Shown here: in pieces, positions 53,531 to 64,000 of the stretch
Numbering within the stretch: the stretch's first letter is position 1
Layout: every line of letters starts with the position of its first letter
NCBI RefSeq assembly: GCF_030867095.1
Contig: NC_081835.1
Coordinates: 15,074,501 to 15,138,500, forward strand
DNA length: 64,000 bases
DNA from: Alligator mississippiensis
Taxonomy: Eukaryota; Chordata; Crocodylia; Alligatoridae
Reading direction: 5' to 3'
Position numbers and translations under genes: made by a program
The notes under the pieces: model-generated
Told to the model about the DNA's origin: nothing
Databases searched by the model: none
What the model saw: the letters and a program-made list of their open reading frames with translations, nothing else

Positions 53531-55825
53531 TTATAGAATCATAGGAAGTTAGAGTTGGAAGGGATCTCAGGAGGTCACATCTAGTCCAACCCCCTGCTCA
53601 AAGCAGGACCATCTCCAGCTAGATTATCCCAGTCAAACAGATTTTGAAAATCTCCAAGAATGGAGATTCCTCCACCTGAGTAACCTGTTCCAGTTTTTTC
53701 CTGCTGTCCTAGTAAGAAAATTCTTCCTAATATCTAACCTAAACTTCCATTACTGCAACTTGAGACCATTGCTCATAGTTCTGTTATCTGTCACTCTTGA
53801 GAACAGTCTCAGTGTTTTTTCATGTCTCGGTGATTCCTGATCAAAATTTGAATATCCTCTTTCAAACCTGGAGTTCCCTGGATCCTCCTTTTTCCCTTTC
53901 TTTTCCCTTTCTTAAAATCCCATCCTCTTTCAAACCCCGCTTCAGGTAGTCGCAGCCTGCAACTATCACATTCCCCCATCAGTCTTCTCTTCTCTAGACT
54001 AAATAAGTCCAGATCCCCCAGGCCCCAAACCATTTTTGTTCCCCTCCGCTGGACTCTCCAATTTGTCCACATGGTTTTTTTTGTAGCGGGGGGCCTAAAA
54101 CTGAACACAATAGTCCAGATGTGGCCTCACCAGTGTTGAATAGAGGGGAACAATCACTTCCCTTGACCTTCTGGCAACACACCTACCAATGCAGCCCAGT
54201 ATGGTGTTAGCTTTCTTGGCAACAAGGGCACACTGCTGGCTCATATTCAGCTTATTGTCCACTGTAACCCCCAGGTCCTTTTCTGTAGAGCTGCTGCCCA
54301 GCCAGTCAGCCCCCAGCCTGTATTGGTACATGAGATTGTTCCATCCCAAGTGCAGGACTTTCTGCTTGTTCTTGTTGAACCGCATGAGATTTCTTTTGGT
54401 CCAATCTTCCAATTTGTCTAGGTCACTCTGAATCCTAGTCCTACCCTCTAGTGTATCCTAGTCCAACAACCTCGAAGATGGCATAGAGAGCACCCTGCAG
54501 CTTGGTGTCATCTGTAAACTTGCTGAGGGTGCTCTCTATGCCATCTTCGAGGTTGTTGATGAAGACGCCAAACAAAACCGGGCCCAGGACCATCCCCTGG
54601 GGTACTCCACTTGATACCGGCTGCCACCTAGACATCGATCCATTGATTACTACCCTATGAGCCTGATGCTCCAGCCAGTTTTCTATCCACCTTACAGCTC
54701 ATTCATCCAGCCCAGACTTCCTTAGCTTGCTTGCAAGAATGTTGTGGGAGACCGTATCAAAAGCCTTGCTAAAATCAAGGTACACCACATCTGACGGTCT
54801 CCCCGCATCCATGGAGCCAGTCATCTCATCATAGAAGGCAATCAGGTTGGTCAGGCATGGCTTGTCCCGGTGAATCCATGTTGACTGTTCCTAATCTAAC
54901 CTAACCTTTTTCTCCTCCAAGTGCTTAGAAATGGATTCCTTGAGGATCTGATCCATGATTTTTCCATGGGCTAAGGTGAGGCTGACTGCTCTGTAGTTCC
55001 CTGGATCCTCCTTTTTTCCTTTCTTAAATATGGGCACTATTGTTTGCCCTTTTCCAATCATCCAGGACCTCTCCTGATTGCCATGAGTTTTCAAAGACTA
55101 TGGCCCATGGCTCTGGAATCACATCAGCCAACTCCCTCAGCACCCTCGGGTGCATCCCAGCCAGCCCCATGAATTTGTACACGTCCAGATTTTCTAAGTA
55201 GTCCCTAACCTGTTCTTTGACCACTGAGGGCTGCTCACCTCCTCCCCAAACTGTGCTGCCCGGTGCAGTAGTCTGGGAGCTGACCTTGCCTGTGAAGATT
55301 GGGGCAAAAAAAGGCATTGAGCACTTCAGCCTTTTCTGCATCCTCTGTCACAAGGTTGCCTGCCCCATTCAATAAGGGACTTGCACTTTCTCTAATCCTC
55401 CTCTTGCTACTGACATACTTGTAGAAACCCTTCTTGTTACCCTTCTCCAAGTGTGCTTTGGCCTTCCTGACTTCATCCCTGCATGCCCAAGCAATGCTCT
55501 TATATTCTTCCCTAGTTATTTGTCCAAGCTTCCTTTTTGTGATTTAGTTTACTGAAGAGTTCCCTGCTAAGCCAAGCTGGTCTTCTCCATCCTTGCTTGT
55601 CTTGCTTTGCACTGGGATGGTTTGTTCCTGCACTCTCAGTAAGGCTTCTTTGAAGTACAGCCAGCTCTCCTGGACTCCTCTCCCCATCAGACCGGCTTCC
55701 CAGGGGATCCTGCCCATGAGTTCCCTGAGTGAGTCAAATTCTGCTTTTCTGAAGTCCAGGGTCCTTACTCTGCTGCTCTCCATCCTTCCTTTCCTCAGGA
55801 TCCTGAACTCCTTTCCTTTGGATCC
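53531..55825 (-). mobile_element. CR1 LINE, about 2.3 kb, antisense
   Basis: Minus-strand segments read as CR1 ORF2 in order from high to low coordinate: [60 protein letters not shown], the reverse transcriptase stretch [20 protein letters not shown] with FTDDTKLQG, then [20 protein letters not shown] and the 3' region. Frames are interrupted by stops and frameshifts, so it is inactive. The 5' endonuclease part is missing. The 3' end lies near 53531 (TATAGAATCATAGG on the + strand). A perfect 33-bp inverted repeat lies inside at 54464-54558. Confidence 0.92.
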
Positions 55826-58535
55826 ACAGGGGAGAAAGATGCTATATAAAAATACACCAAGATGTGACCTTGGGTTTGTAATAATATCTGGTGAATTTTT
55901 TAAAGATTTTGATCATTTCAAACTATCCTTTGACATTGAGGCTGTTCTTACATAACTTCATGGTAAGAGGGTACTTTTGGAGGTGTCTGGTGAAGCTTAA
56001 AGACTGCCACCATAGATGACATTTGCTGCTTTGCCTTCTGCCATCCACTATGGTGTGGATAACAGCATAAACCACATCTTGAAGTTTGTCCCATACTTCC
56101 TTTACCCTATTGCTTGCCTCTTCCACTGAAACTTGCTACCTGTGATGCACTTCAAGCGCTAAGCTCTGAACAACAGTTGCTACCTCAGCAATGGCTTATT
56201 GCATCAAAGCTTAATGTGACACATTTGTGTATCCGGAAGATAAACCTTTAAGCCTACTGTATGCCTGGATATATGTGCTAACAGCTACATTTGCAATTAG
56301 ATGACTGCAGTGCAGCTGGAAAGTAGCCTTGGGAACACGTGTGAAAAGTTAATTAAGCTGGAGTTTTGATGTGGGTAGTGTGCTAGCAAGAACCATGGTG
56401 TCTTTATTCAGGTTACCATACTGTATAAAAATGTGTGTTTAAAACTAATAGTCTCTTCATCTGTACAAATGTTCAAAGTGCCTATTGTCCTACTTTTTCA
56501 AGTGCTCTATTATATATAAATGGCTCAGTCTTCCCGTATTCTTGTCAGCCACAGCGGTTCTTGTGATAAAATCCTGTCTTCAAGCACTTAAAACCTTATG
56601 AAGCATTCATCTCTCAGACTGACGTGTTCCAGGGTTGTTCTTTGCTGAAGACTTGTCTTCTGTATGCTCCTATGTAAAGTTTCAGCCGAATCCCAATAAA
56701 AGAATGGGGTGGCTGCAGCTGTCATATAACTATGTCCATTTTTCTTAACTGGACTGCCTATACTATGGTAACCCAGCCCAAAAGCAGCGTGGTATGGAGC
56801 AAACAGACTAGATACTGCCTAGAGCTGGACAGGCACTGCCTGGTGTTCTGGCTGTACCTGACAACCAACTGCAAGACCTTGAAGTAGTCATACCTCTTCT
56901 CAACCTTCACTTCAAAATGGTGTCGATTACTATCCCAGCTCCCAGGGGAGATGTGAGAATAAGTTCAGACTTGCTCAGCCCTTACATACCTTAAAGTTCT
57001 TAACTAGTAACACAAGATGTAATAAAAGGGCAAAGGGGGAAAAAATCTTTAGGGTTTAAAAGACTAGGGCTGGTGTATCATTTTTTAAGAAAATTGCCTT
57101 CTCCACAGGATAGTCTGCTACTGATTTCAGTATTTTCATTCCATTATACCTGCTGTCCTATTTTCTTGCAAGCTACTGGCCAGTGATCTTCGTTCCAAAC
57201 AATGACTTAAGTGATGATGAGGACACAAAGAAGTTCAGAGCCTGTGGGAGTTTCAAACAGCCATTTCACCTGTAGCTATACCTGTCTTATCCATTTAATA
57301 AGTTGAACTGGATGCTTCGGACAAGTTCCAGAGTGATAACCTGAGAGTTTTAAGGCTCCAGTCTTCTTGCAGATTAAACACAACCCTAGTATCAGCCTTG
57401 TCCAATGTACCCATCAGTGTTGAACAGTATGAGGGAGCACATCTCAGGGGAGAAGATGAGCATGACTCTTTGTTGGCTGTTGATGTTATGGTTAACACAG
57501 TACAGATGGCAAATAGATGAGCAGAGAGGATGACCCAACAGGAGAAGCAGGGTTAATGTATCTTTCACAGGTACATACTAGGGCAAAAAAGGTCTGTGGC
57601 AGTTGTGAGCAAGAGCTGGTAGCACTGTGGCAGAAGTCTTTACAGAACTCATTCAGTCCTTGACCTCTGTCCTGCTCAGGCTCCACCTGGTTTACCAATT
57701 GTGGTGGCAACTGGTGGGACCACCTGTTTGTTTCGCATGTAACCCAGGCCAGCTTCAGATTGTAACAATGGTCTTGGGCCAACCTACAGTATATGACCCA
57801 GAGTCCAAAGGCTGCAATTCTCCATACCAGTTCCCTCAACCTGCTGCATACAATGCTGAGGTGTTAGATTATAGTAACACATTCCTTAAAGCAAGGGGAC
57901 AGAAAGGAGCTCCTGTTCCCAGATGTGGGCTCACAACTCATCCCTGTCACCTGTCTTTGAGAAGCTACAATTCAGATACTGGACAATATATTCAAAAAAA
58001 ATTAAGCCACCACATAGACACACCTATACTTTGTCCTTCTACCTATAGTTCTGAGGCTGCTTTACAACCATTAAAGAATTCAACTTCAAAATATCCCTGT
58101 GGAATAGAGAAGTGTTATCCCTATTGCACAGGCAGTGAAACAGGCCTGCAGCAGCTCCTGATACTGGAGTCTTTGTGGGGTAGCTTACTTTTCTGAGTGC
58201 CCAGCTTGAGGCACTTGGGATCTGGTTGTCAGCAGTGCTGAGTACCTACCAGCGCAAGGGAAGGCAGCATGATCTGTGGTGGTCAGCCCTTCATCTCTCA
58301 AATGGGGCACCAAAACCAGAGCCCCAAACTTGGAGGTCAGTTCTGAAAATTTATCGCTAAGTGAATTATGTAAGGCTGCAAAATAAGGAACAAAACTAAT
58401 GAGGTTATGCTTCCTTGCTGGCTCCACATCTATGGTATACACAATAGCTGCATATTATACATAAGGAGTTCAATGTTCCCAGGTAACCACTGCACAGCGC
58501 AGAAACAGGTGTCACCTTAAACCTTCTTGGGAAAG
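55826..58535. other. Intergenic stretch upstream of RHO
   Basis: No exon or classifiable repeat was found. The longest open frames (57627-58196 +, 57492-57839 -) lack splice context and family resemblance. Distal RHO regulatory sequence may lie here but cannot be seen without comparison to other species. Confidence 0.45.
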
Positions 58536-58645
58536 CCAATTACCACTTGCAATCCTAGCTTGGATTATTATGATTAATAATGCTGTAAGTCCTAATCGTG
58601 CTGACACCAATGTTGAAAGCTTACCCAAGGTGGTACTTCATAAAG
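58536..58645 (+). promoter_or_regulatory. RHO: RHO proximal promoter (CRX/NRL module)
   Basis: In order: CCAATTA (58536-58542, the Ret-1/PCE-1 core), GGATTA (58562-58567) and GATTAAT (58572-58578) spaced as in the mammalian BAT-1 CRX site, TAATC (58593-58597), TGCTGA (58599-58604, half of an NRL/MARE site), and a TATA-like CATAAAG (58639-58645). The same order of elements is known from mammalian rhodopsin promoters. Transcription probably starts near 58670, leaving a 5' UTR of about 110 nt with no upstream ATG in a strong context. Confidence 0.75.
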
Positions 58646-58782
58646 GGCGCTGCACTGACAACAGTGTTGCCAACTTCTGCAAGTTTGAGGAAGAAGCAGA
58701 GATAAGAGGAGAGCAGGAAGAGGAGATCTTGAAAGAAAGCAAAAAATATTTGTAAGACCATAACACCTCGGAAGCCGCAGCC

Positions 58783-61700
58783 ATGAATGGAACAGAAGGT
58801 CCAGATTTCTATATCCCCTTTTCCAACAAGACTGGGGTAGTACGGAGTCCATTTGAGTATCCGCAATACTACCTGGCTGAACCATGGAAATACTCCGCGC
58901 TGGCCGCTTACATGTTTATGCTGATTATTCTTGGCTTCCCTATCAACTTCCTGACTCTGTATGTCACCGTCCAACACAAGAAGCTCCGTTCGCCTCTAAA
59001 CTACATCCTTTTGAACCTGGCAGTTGCTGATCTCTTCATGGTCCTGGGAGGCTTCACCACTACCCTGTACACATCAATGAATGGGTACTTTGTCTTTGGG
59101 GTAACAGGTTGCTACTTTGAAGGCTTCTTTGCTACTCTTGGTGGTAAGTTCACTAACTGAGTAAATAGCCAAATATGTTCTGTCAGAGTTCCCTTGAGCT
59201 GTAGGAAGGGGAAGCCAGGGCCAGGTGGAGGGGCAGGGGGGAAGACGGGAAGGCAGCAAAAAATGGCTTTCAATGCATCACCAAGACCTGGAGGCACTTG
59301 GAATTTATATTTTCAGGCTGTATGTTTGGCTTTCAGTGTTGTAGAAAAGTTATATTTCAGACAAGAGAAGTGTGGGAGGACAAAGAACACATGATGTTTG
59401 CCATCTTCCTTTACTGCTTTGGGGAAAACCCAGTGGCTGAAAATGGTTGAAACTGGACTGTGGTATTGAAACGTGACCTGGAACAGTATTCCAAAAGTGG
59501 TTTTATGCTGACTTTTAACCTTGGAAATGGCAAGCCTGGTCTTCCCTGGTTTTGCTGGAAGAATTTCAGAAAGGTCCCAAGGTACTTTACTGTAGATCCC
59601 CATACTTAAATTGAAGGAATAGACTTACTTACCCTTTAAAAGTAATCTTCTCCCCCATGTGTCAACTGATTGAAATAGCTGTTTACAGGAAATGGTAGGC
59701 CTAAAACCCTTTCTTTTCTGCATCCAGTTCATCCTTCAGGCAGATAAGTCTGCTCAGGTCACCATCTAACTAGTTCTTTGGTTACCAGAGAGTCTTCTAA
59801 GGTAGATGAGTTCTAAAATGTATACTGAAACACAAAAAACCTCCCAACATCTTGACAACAACCTCTCTACCTTTGTTTACCACTGGGTGGAAGGTAAGAA
59901 GGATGTAGACCCAATTTCCACTTTACTGTGAGCTTTGAAATATCCTACTAATGTTGTTCCCAAACCTGAGATATGCTGGGCAGAGGGCAGAAACCAATGA
60001 GTGGTCAATTCAGTGTGCATTCCCTAGCACAATCAGGCGCATGGAGTTAATAAGTAGCAAAACAAGTGTGGGGAGGACAGGTTGGACTCAAACATAAGAT
60101 AGGGCATTCCAGTGGAACTCAAAATACTGCAGCAAAATGAGTGTACAATGGGTTAGTCAGCCATTTGTGCCTTCCTTCCCATGCTTTAATTCAGATTTTT
60201 TTTTCACATTCAAATCTTACTTGCATTCTTTGATCATTCAGAGACTTGTTTGGAATCCGTTATCCAAGAAGCTTTCATATACAGGACAACACGTTTTTCT
60301 TCTGTTGCAAGCAGTATATGAATATGTGTGTGTGTGTCTCCTACACAGGTGAAGTGGCTCTGTGGTGCTTGGTAGTCCTGGCCATTGAAAGATATATAGT
60401 GGTCTGCAAGCCCATGAGCAATTTCCGATTTGGTGAGAACCATGCCATTATGGGTGTCGTTTTCACCTGGATCATGGCCCTGACTTGTGCTGCTCCCCCA
60501 CTGGTCGGATGGTCCAGGTAGGCATATTATACATTTTCTGAAATAAGGCATCATCTAGGACAGCATTTTTCCATTCTAAAATTGCAAAGCCTGATTCCCC
60601 AGTGGCACCAGTGCAATGCCAGGTACTAATCTCATCGGTTTAATGGCAGGTACATCCCAGAGGGCATGCAGTGCTCATGCGGGGTTGATTACTACACCCT
60701 GAAGCCTGAGGTCAACAATGAGTCCTTTGTGATCTACATGTTCGTAGTTCACTTCGCCATTCCACTGGCTGTCATTTTCTTCTGCTATGGACGCCTGGTC
60801 TGCACTGTGAAAGAGGTAGGTTGACCTGCTGGTGACGGACTGCCATCAAAACCTGCGTGTGAATGCTAATGCCAAATTTTTGGAAAGCTCAGATGCAGCT
60901 TGGAACTCCGCAGCTGGCTCCATCCCTGTTGTGGGAGGAGATGCCGTTCCAGCCTTTTTTTCCCCAACACTTTCCCATGGAACCATCATAATTTCTTTGT
61001 TCTTTTGCCTTAGGCTGCAGCCCAGCAGCAGGAATCAGCTACTACCCAGAAAGCCGAGAAAGAAGTTACCCGCATGGTCATCATCATGGTCGTTTCTTTC
61101 CTGATATGCTGGGTCCCCTATGCCAGTGTTGCTTTCTACATCTTTTCCAATCAGGGATCTGACTTTGGTCCCGTCTTCATGACCATCCCGGCATTCTTTG
61201 CCAAGAGCTCTGCCATCTACAACCCAGTGATCTACATTGTCATGAACAAACAGGTAATTAACAAGTGCAGTTTTTTCTTCAATGTATTTCATTTCTTAAA
61301 AGCTTGAACCTTGCTCATAGATTTAAAGGTTAATGTGGCATGAAAGGAACTTTTAAAGTCAAATGTGTTCCTATAATACACAGGGATGACTCTATTAATT
61401 ATCTCACTATCCTTTGGTATTACACAGATGTGGAAGCTGTCAAGCCGGTCTGCTTGAAATGATCCAACTACTTAAGATTTAACTAAGTATCTAGGCCTCT
61501 GTTCTGCTCTCAGCCACAGTGGCTCCAGTAGGAAAGTTAGGATAATCCTGAATCAGAGTTGTAGCTAGTTTTAAGGAATGAGACATGTACAGAAGATAAG
61601 ATTTGGCACATTGGATGAACCATCAGTCCATCACATATAAAGTCTTACCTCTGCCAGTGACACTTAAATCAACTTCCCTACTTTGCCATCACTGCCACCT

Positions 61701-62768
61701 TAAATCAGGAACGAACATTTCTTCCACACCCTGTCTTCATCATCATCCCCTGCCCCAAAAGCATGAGGTTAGCCTAGGCTCATATTAGCAAAAGGTGCAG
61801 CATGTCATGCTCACCATTTAAAAATCAGCATTTACTCGCAGTGGTACTGGAGATAGGGCAGCATTTCACTCTGCTTATAATGGGATGTCGCTGTGGTATC
61901 AGAGAGATGTTTCCATGCTAGCAAAGGTTGATTTTTAATGGCTACCATTGCCTATCCTGTTACCCTAGATTAAAAGAAAGGAAGGAAGGGATTGCTTTTA
62001 CTTTCAGAACACTAGAATACTTGATGAGAATACATTCTCACTTGTAGAACAGCTATGTAGTTGTGAAGCAAAGTAGGTTTTCTACCACCATCTCATTATT
62101 AACTTTAATCTTTCTCAAGAGCATTCCAACTAATGACTCCCATGGATGGTGAAAAGGACATGAATATAACAGTGGGAGACAAAGGGCTGCTCACTGCATG
62201 CGAGAGCTGACAATTGTGTCTCCACTGCTCTTTTGTCAGATTTTTAGCTGTTAACAAATTGTGGTCCTTCGAAAGGTCAGATCACTCCTGCCTTATTCAC
62301 AGCAGAAACTGCTTTTATTGCAAAAGCCCTATTCAAATGAGGATTCAATCCAAATCACACTAAAAAGAATGAGAATCTTTTAAATTGGTTCTTCTCAGAG
62401 TGGACTGACTTTTTAAAGGACATTTTAGTAGGGCTGACTTGGGTCAGTCTTTGAGGCTCTTCTTTACTTAGAGCTCACTTTCATGCACACGCACGTGCAA
62501 GCACGCACACACACAGGAATCTCTTTGGGTAAGCCACTGACCCATTTGATGTAAATAGAGAGTTCTCAGTGAATCTGATTAGTTGACCTTTGTCACCCTG
62601 GTCACCCCAGTAAGTCGACTCTCCTGACTTTGTGCTCTCTTCCAGTTCCGTAACTGCATGATCACCACCCTCTGCTGCGGGAAGAACCCACTTGGTGATG
62701 ATGAAACTGCTACTGGCAGCAAGACGGAGACCTCCTCGGTGTCCACCAGCCAGGTTTCTCCTGCATAG
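58783..62768 (+). CDS. RHO: Rhodopsin (5 exons)
   Basis: Rod visual pigment: an 11-cis-retinal-binding GPCR in rod outer-segment discs that activates transducin. Exons: 58783-59143, 60349-60517, 60650-60815, 61014-61253 and 62646-62768 (361/169/166/240/123 nt, 352 aa); the first four lengths equal those of mammalian RHO. Visible landmarks: N-glycosylation sites N2 and N15; D83 in [13 protein letters not shown]; counterion E113 in [13 protein letters not shown]110-C187 disulfide pair; ERY (134-136) at the G-protein interface; retinal lysine K296 in [19 protein letters not shown] (302-306); palmitoylation CC at 322-323; Ser/Thr-rich tail for rhodopsin kinase and arrestin; terminal VSPA, the VxPx cilium-targeting motif. 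The tail is 4 residues longer than in human. Intron 4 (about 1.4 kb) ends near a CA/CG-rich stretch. All splice sites are GT-AG. Confidence 0.98.
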
Positions 62769-64000
62769 ATTCCTCCTGGAAGCAGCTGATCTCAGGGCTG
62801 GCATGCATTGTCATCATGGACACTCAAATCCCATCTGCATGAATGTAGTCATGTTACTGTAATGACCACTGCCACCTGCATCCAATTCACAATTGACCCA
62901 GAAGGACGGACTTTTCAGTTCTGATAATAGAAATTATTTGAACAAGGCTGTAAATATTTTTAAAACTTAAATACAAAGGGTTAGCGCCTCAGCTGGTGTA
63001 AATCAGTGTATATCCGTTGACTTGTAAAGAGTTATGCCCATTTACACCGACCGAGTACCTGGCTCATCATCTCTAGCTCCGCACAGATGGCTGGATGTTC
63101 CCCTTTCACCGAATGGAAAAGATTAGTGAGACAGCAGCCTCAGGGCTCAATATATACCATGGCATCTGTTTTGTGCGTGACTCGCAGAGCCCATGATTAG
63201 GACAACCCATTGTAAAGAGCCAAGACACAGATACCTGGTAGAGGTTGAGATATATCCATGAGCCTGTAACCATAATCGGGGGCCAGAATGGTCAGGATAT
63301 ATGTCAGCTGTGAACATTTTTGAGCTCTTTCTAGTAAGAGATGGACCCCACTCACCATCACAAGAGTCCTGTGTCCTTGGGAACCCAGGGACTTATTTAT
63401 AACATGGCCAATGAGGTGCATATAGCTGCTCATAGCAAGTTATTGCTGCTCAAGGGTCAAATCCTGCACCCCCTCCAACAGCCCAGAAGGCCCAGTAGAT
63501 AATCTAACAGATGTGGCTCTGCCTGCAAAGGAGGGGGCAGGATTCAGGGGGTTCATGCAGCTGGATCCCTTCCATGTTTCAGAGCTGGGCTCAGTGGAGC
63601 TGCATGAAGCCTAGTGAGCAGAGGCATTTAGAGGGTTGCAGCGGGGTAGGACATGGCCATTAGCAGCATCTCTAGAGTAATTTTGGGGGGTGGATTGTGT
63701 CCTTTCTTCCACCTCCCCTGCTTGCAACCCAGTAGTTGTGCTGTGTACAAGGACTTGGCTTCGAACCTTAAGCATCAGCTGACTTAAAAATGTCTTTTCT
63801 GTAGCATGTGATGTTAGGTTTCCATAGCAACATCTATAGTCATTTGGCTTCCCCCCGACTCCTCCCACATGTCCCTAGACCACACCCCTATAGTTTGAGC
63901 TCTTTATGGTTCTCATGTGGTTCACCTACCAATTTTCAGCTGTAATTTGATTTGGCATCAGACCAAGTAGGAGGTTTTGGCCAGCGCTTGTGCTTTTGAG
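62769..64000 (+). other. RHO: RHO 3' UTR and downstream
   Basis: Non-coding sequence follows the RHO stop (TAG 62766-62768). I saw no AATAAA in this stretch, so the cleavage site may use a variant signal or lie outside. I recognised no following gene (in mammals H1-8 is next) and no repeat. Confidence 0.5.

Noticed and set aside
55923-56126. Possible transposase-like fragment on the minus strand
   Set aside because: The short peptide gave no confident resemblance and no inverted repeats were found around it.
57627-58196. 189-aa open frame upstream of RHO
   Set aside because: No domain, no promoter or poly(A) context; length is compatible with chance.

Overview
The window is vertebrate nuclear DNA, most likely from a sauropsid. 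The rhodopsin reading frame (352 aa, ending ...[11 protein letters not shown]) agrees with alligator rhodopsin as I remember it. The repeats (several CR1 LINEs in both orientations, hAT and Tigger-like MITEs, readable old MIR-type SINEs) also suit a slowly evolving crocodilian-type genome. A turtle cannot be excluded without an alignment.

Four genes, read exon by exon with reading-frame phase checked at every junction, make up the window. (1) The last two coding exons of SEC13 (+ strand, 787-1580) enter from the left. (2) MBD4 lies on the - strand, 13626 down to 6557: 8 coding exons, 565 codons, tail-to-tail with SEC13. (3) IFT122 lies on the + strand, 14012-49829: 30 coding exons, 1248 codons, head-to-head with MBD4 across 385 bp of CpG-rich DNA. 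(4) RHO lies on the + strand, 58783-62768: 5 exons whose coding lengths (361/169/166/240/123) give 352 codons. All three complete genes are open and in frame, with no broken exon.

The MBD4-IFT122 interval looks like a bidirectional promoter, with two NRF1-type sites, a full CRE and a perfect RFX X-box. RHO carries a recognisable rod promoter module (CAATTA, GGATTA/GATTAAT, TGCTGA). IFT122 is an IFT-A subunit needed for ciliary trafficking, and RHO is a cilium-targeted cargo ending in a VxPx motif, so two functionally linked ciliary genes sit side by side. One IFT122 intron has a textbook U12-type donor and branch site.

The rest is repeats. These are hAT-like elements with 8-bp target duplications (2480-4047, 14960-16253, 10549-10848), palindromic Tigger-like MITEs with TA duplications (4100-4318, 23731-23946, 29498-29827), an inverted-repeat element with a 5-bp duplication (26323-27115), CR1 copies (4995-5265, 51315-51840, 53531-55825), a clean solo LTR with a perfect 5-bp duplication (51871-52664), a probable second LTR (18639-19712), MIR-like SINEs and microsatellites. 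I found no RNA gene, no CRISPR array and no wholly new coding system. The most interesting points are the regulatory and splice signals and the repeat structures.
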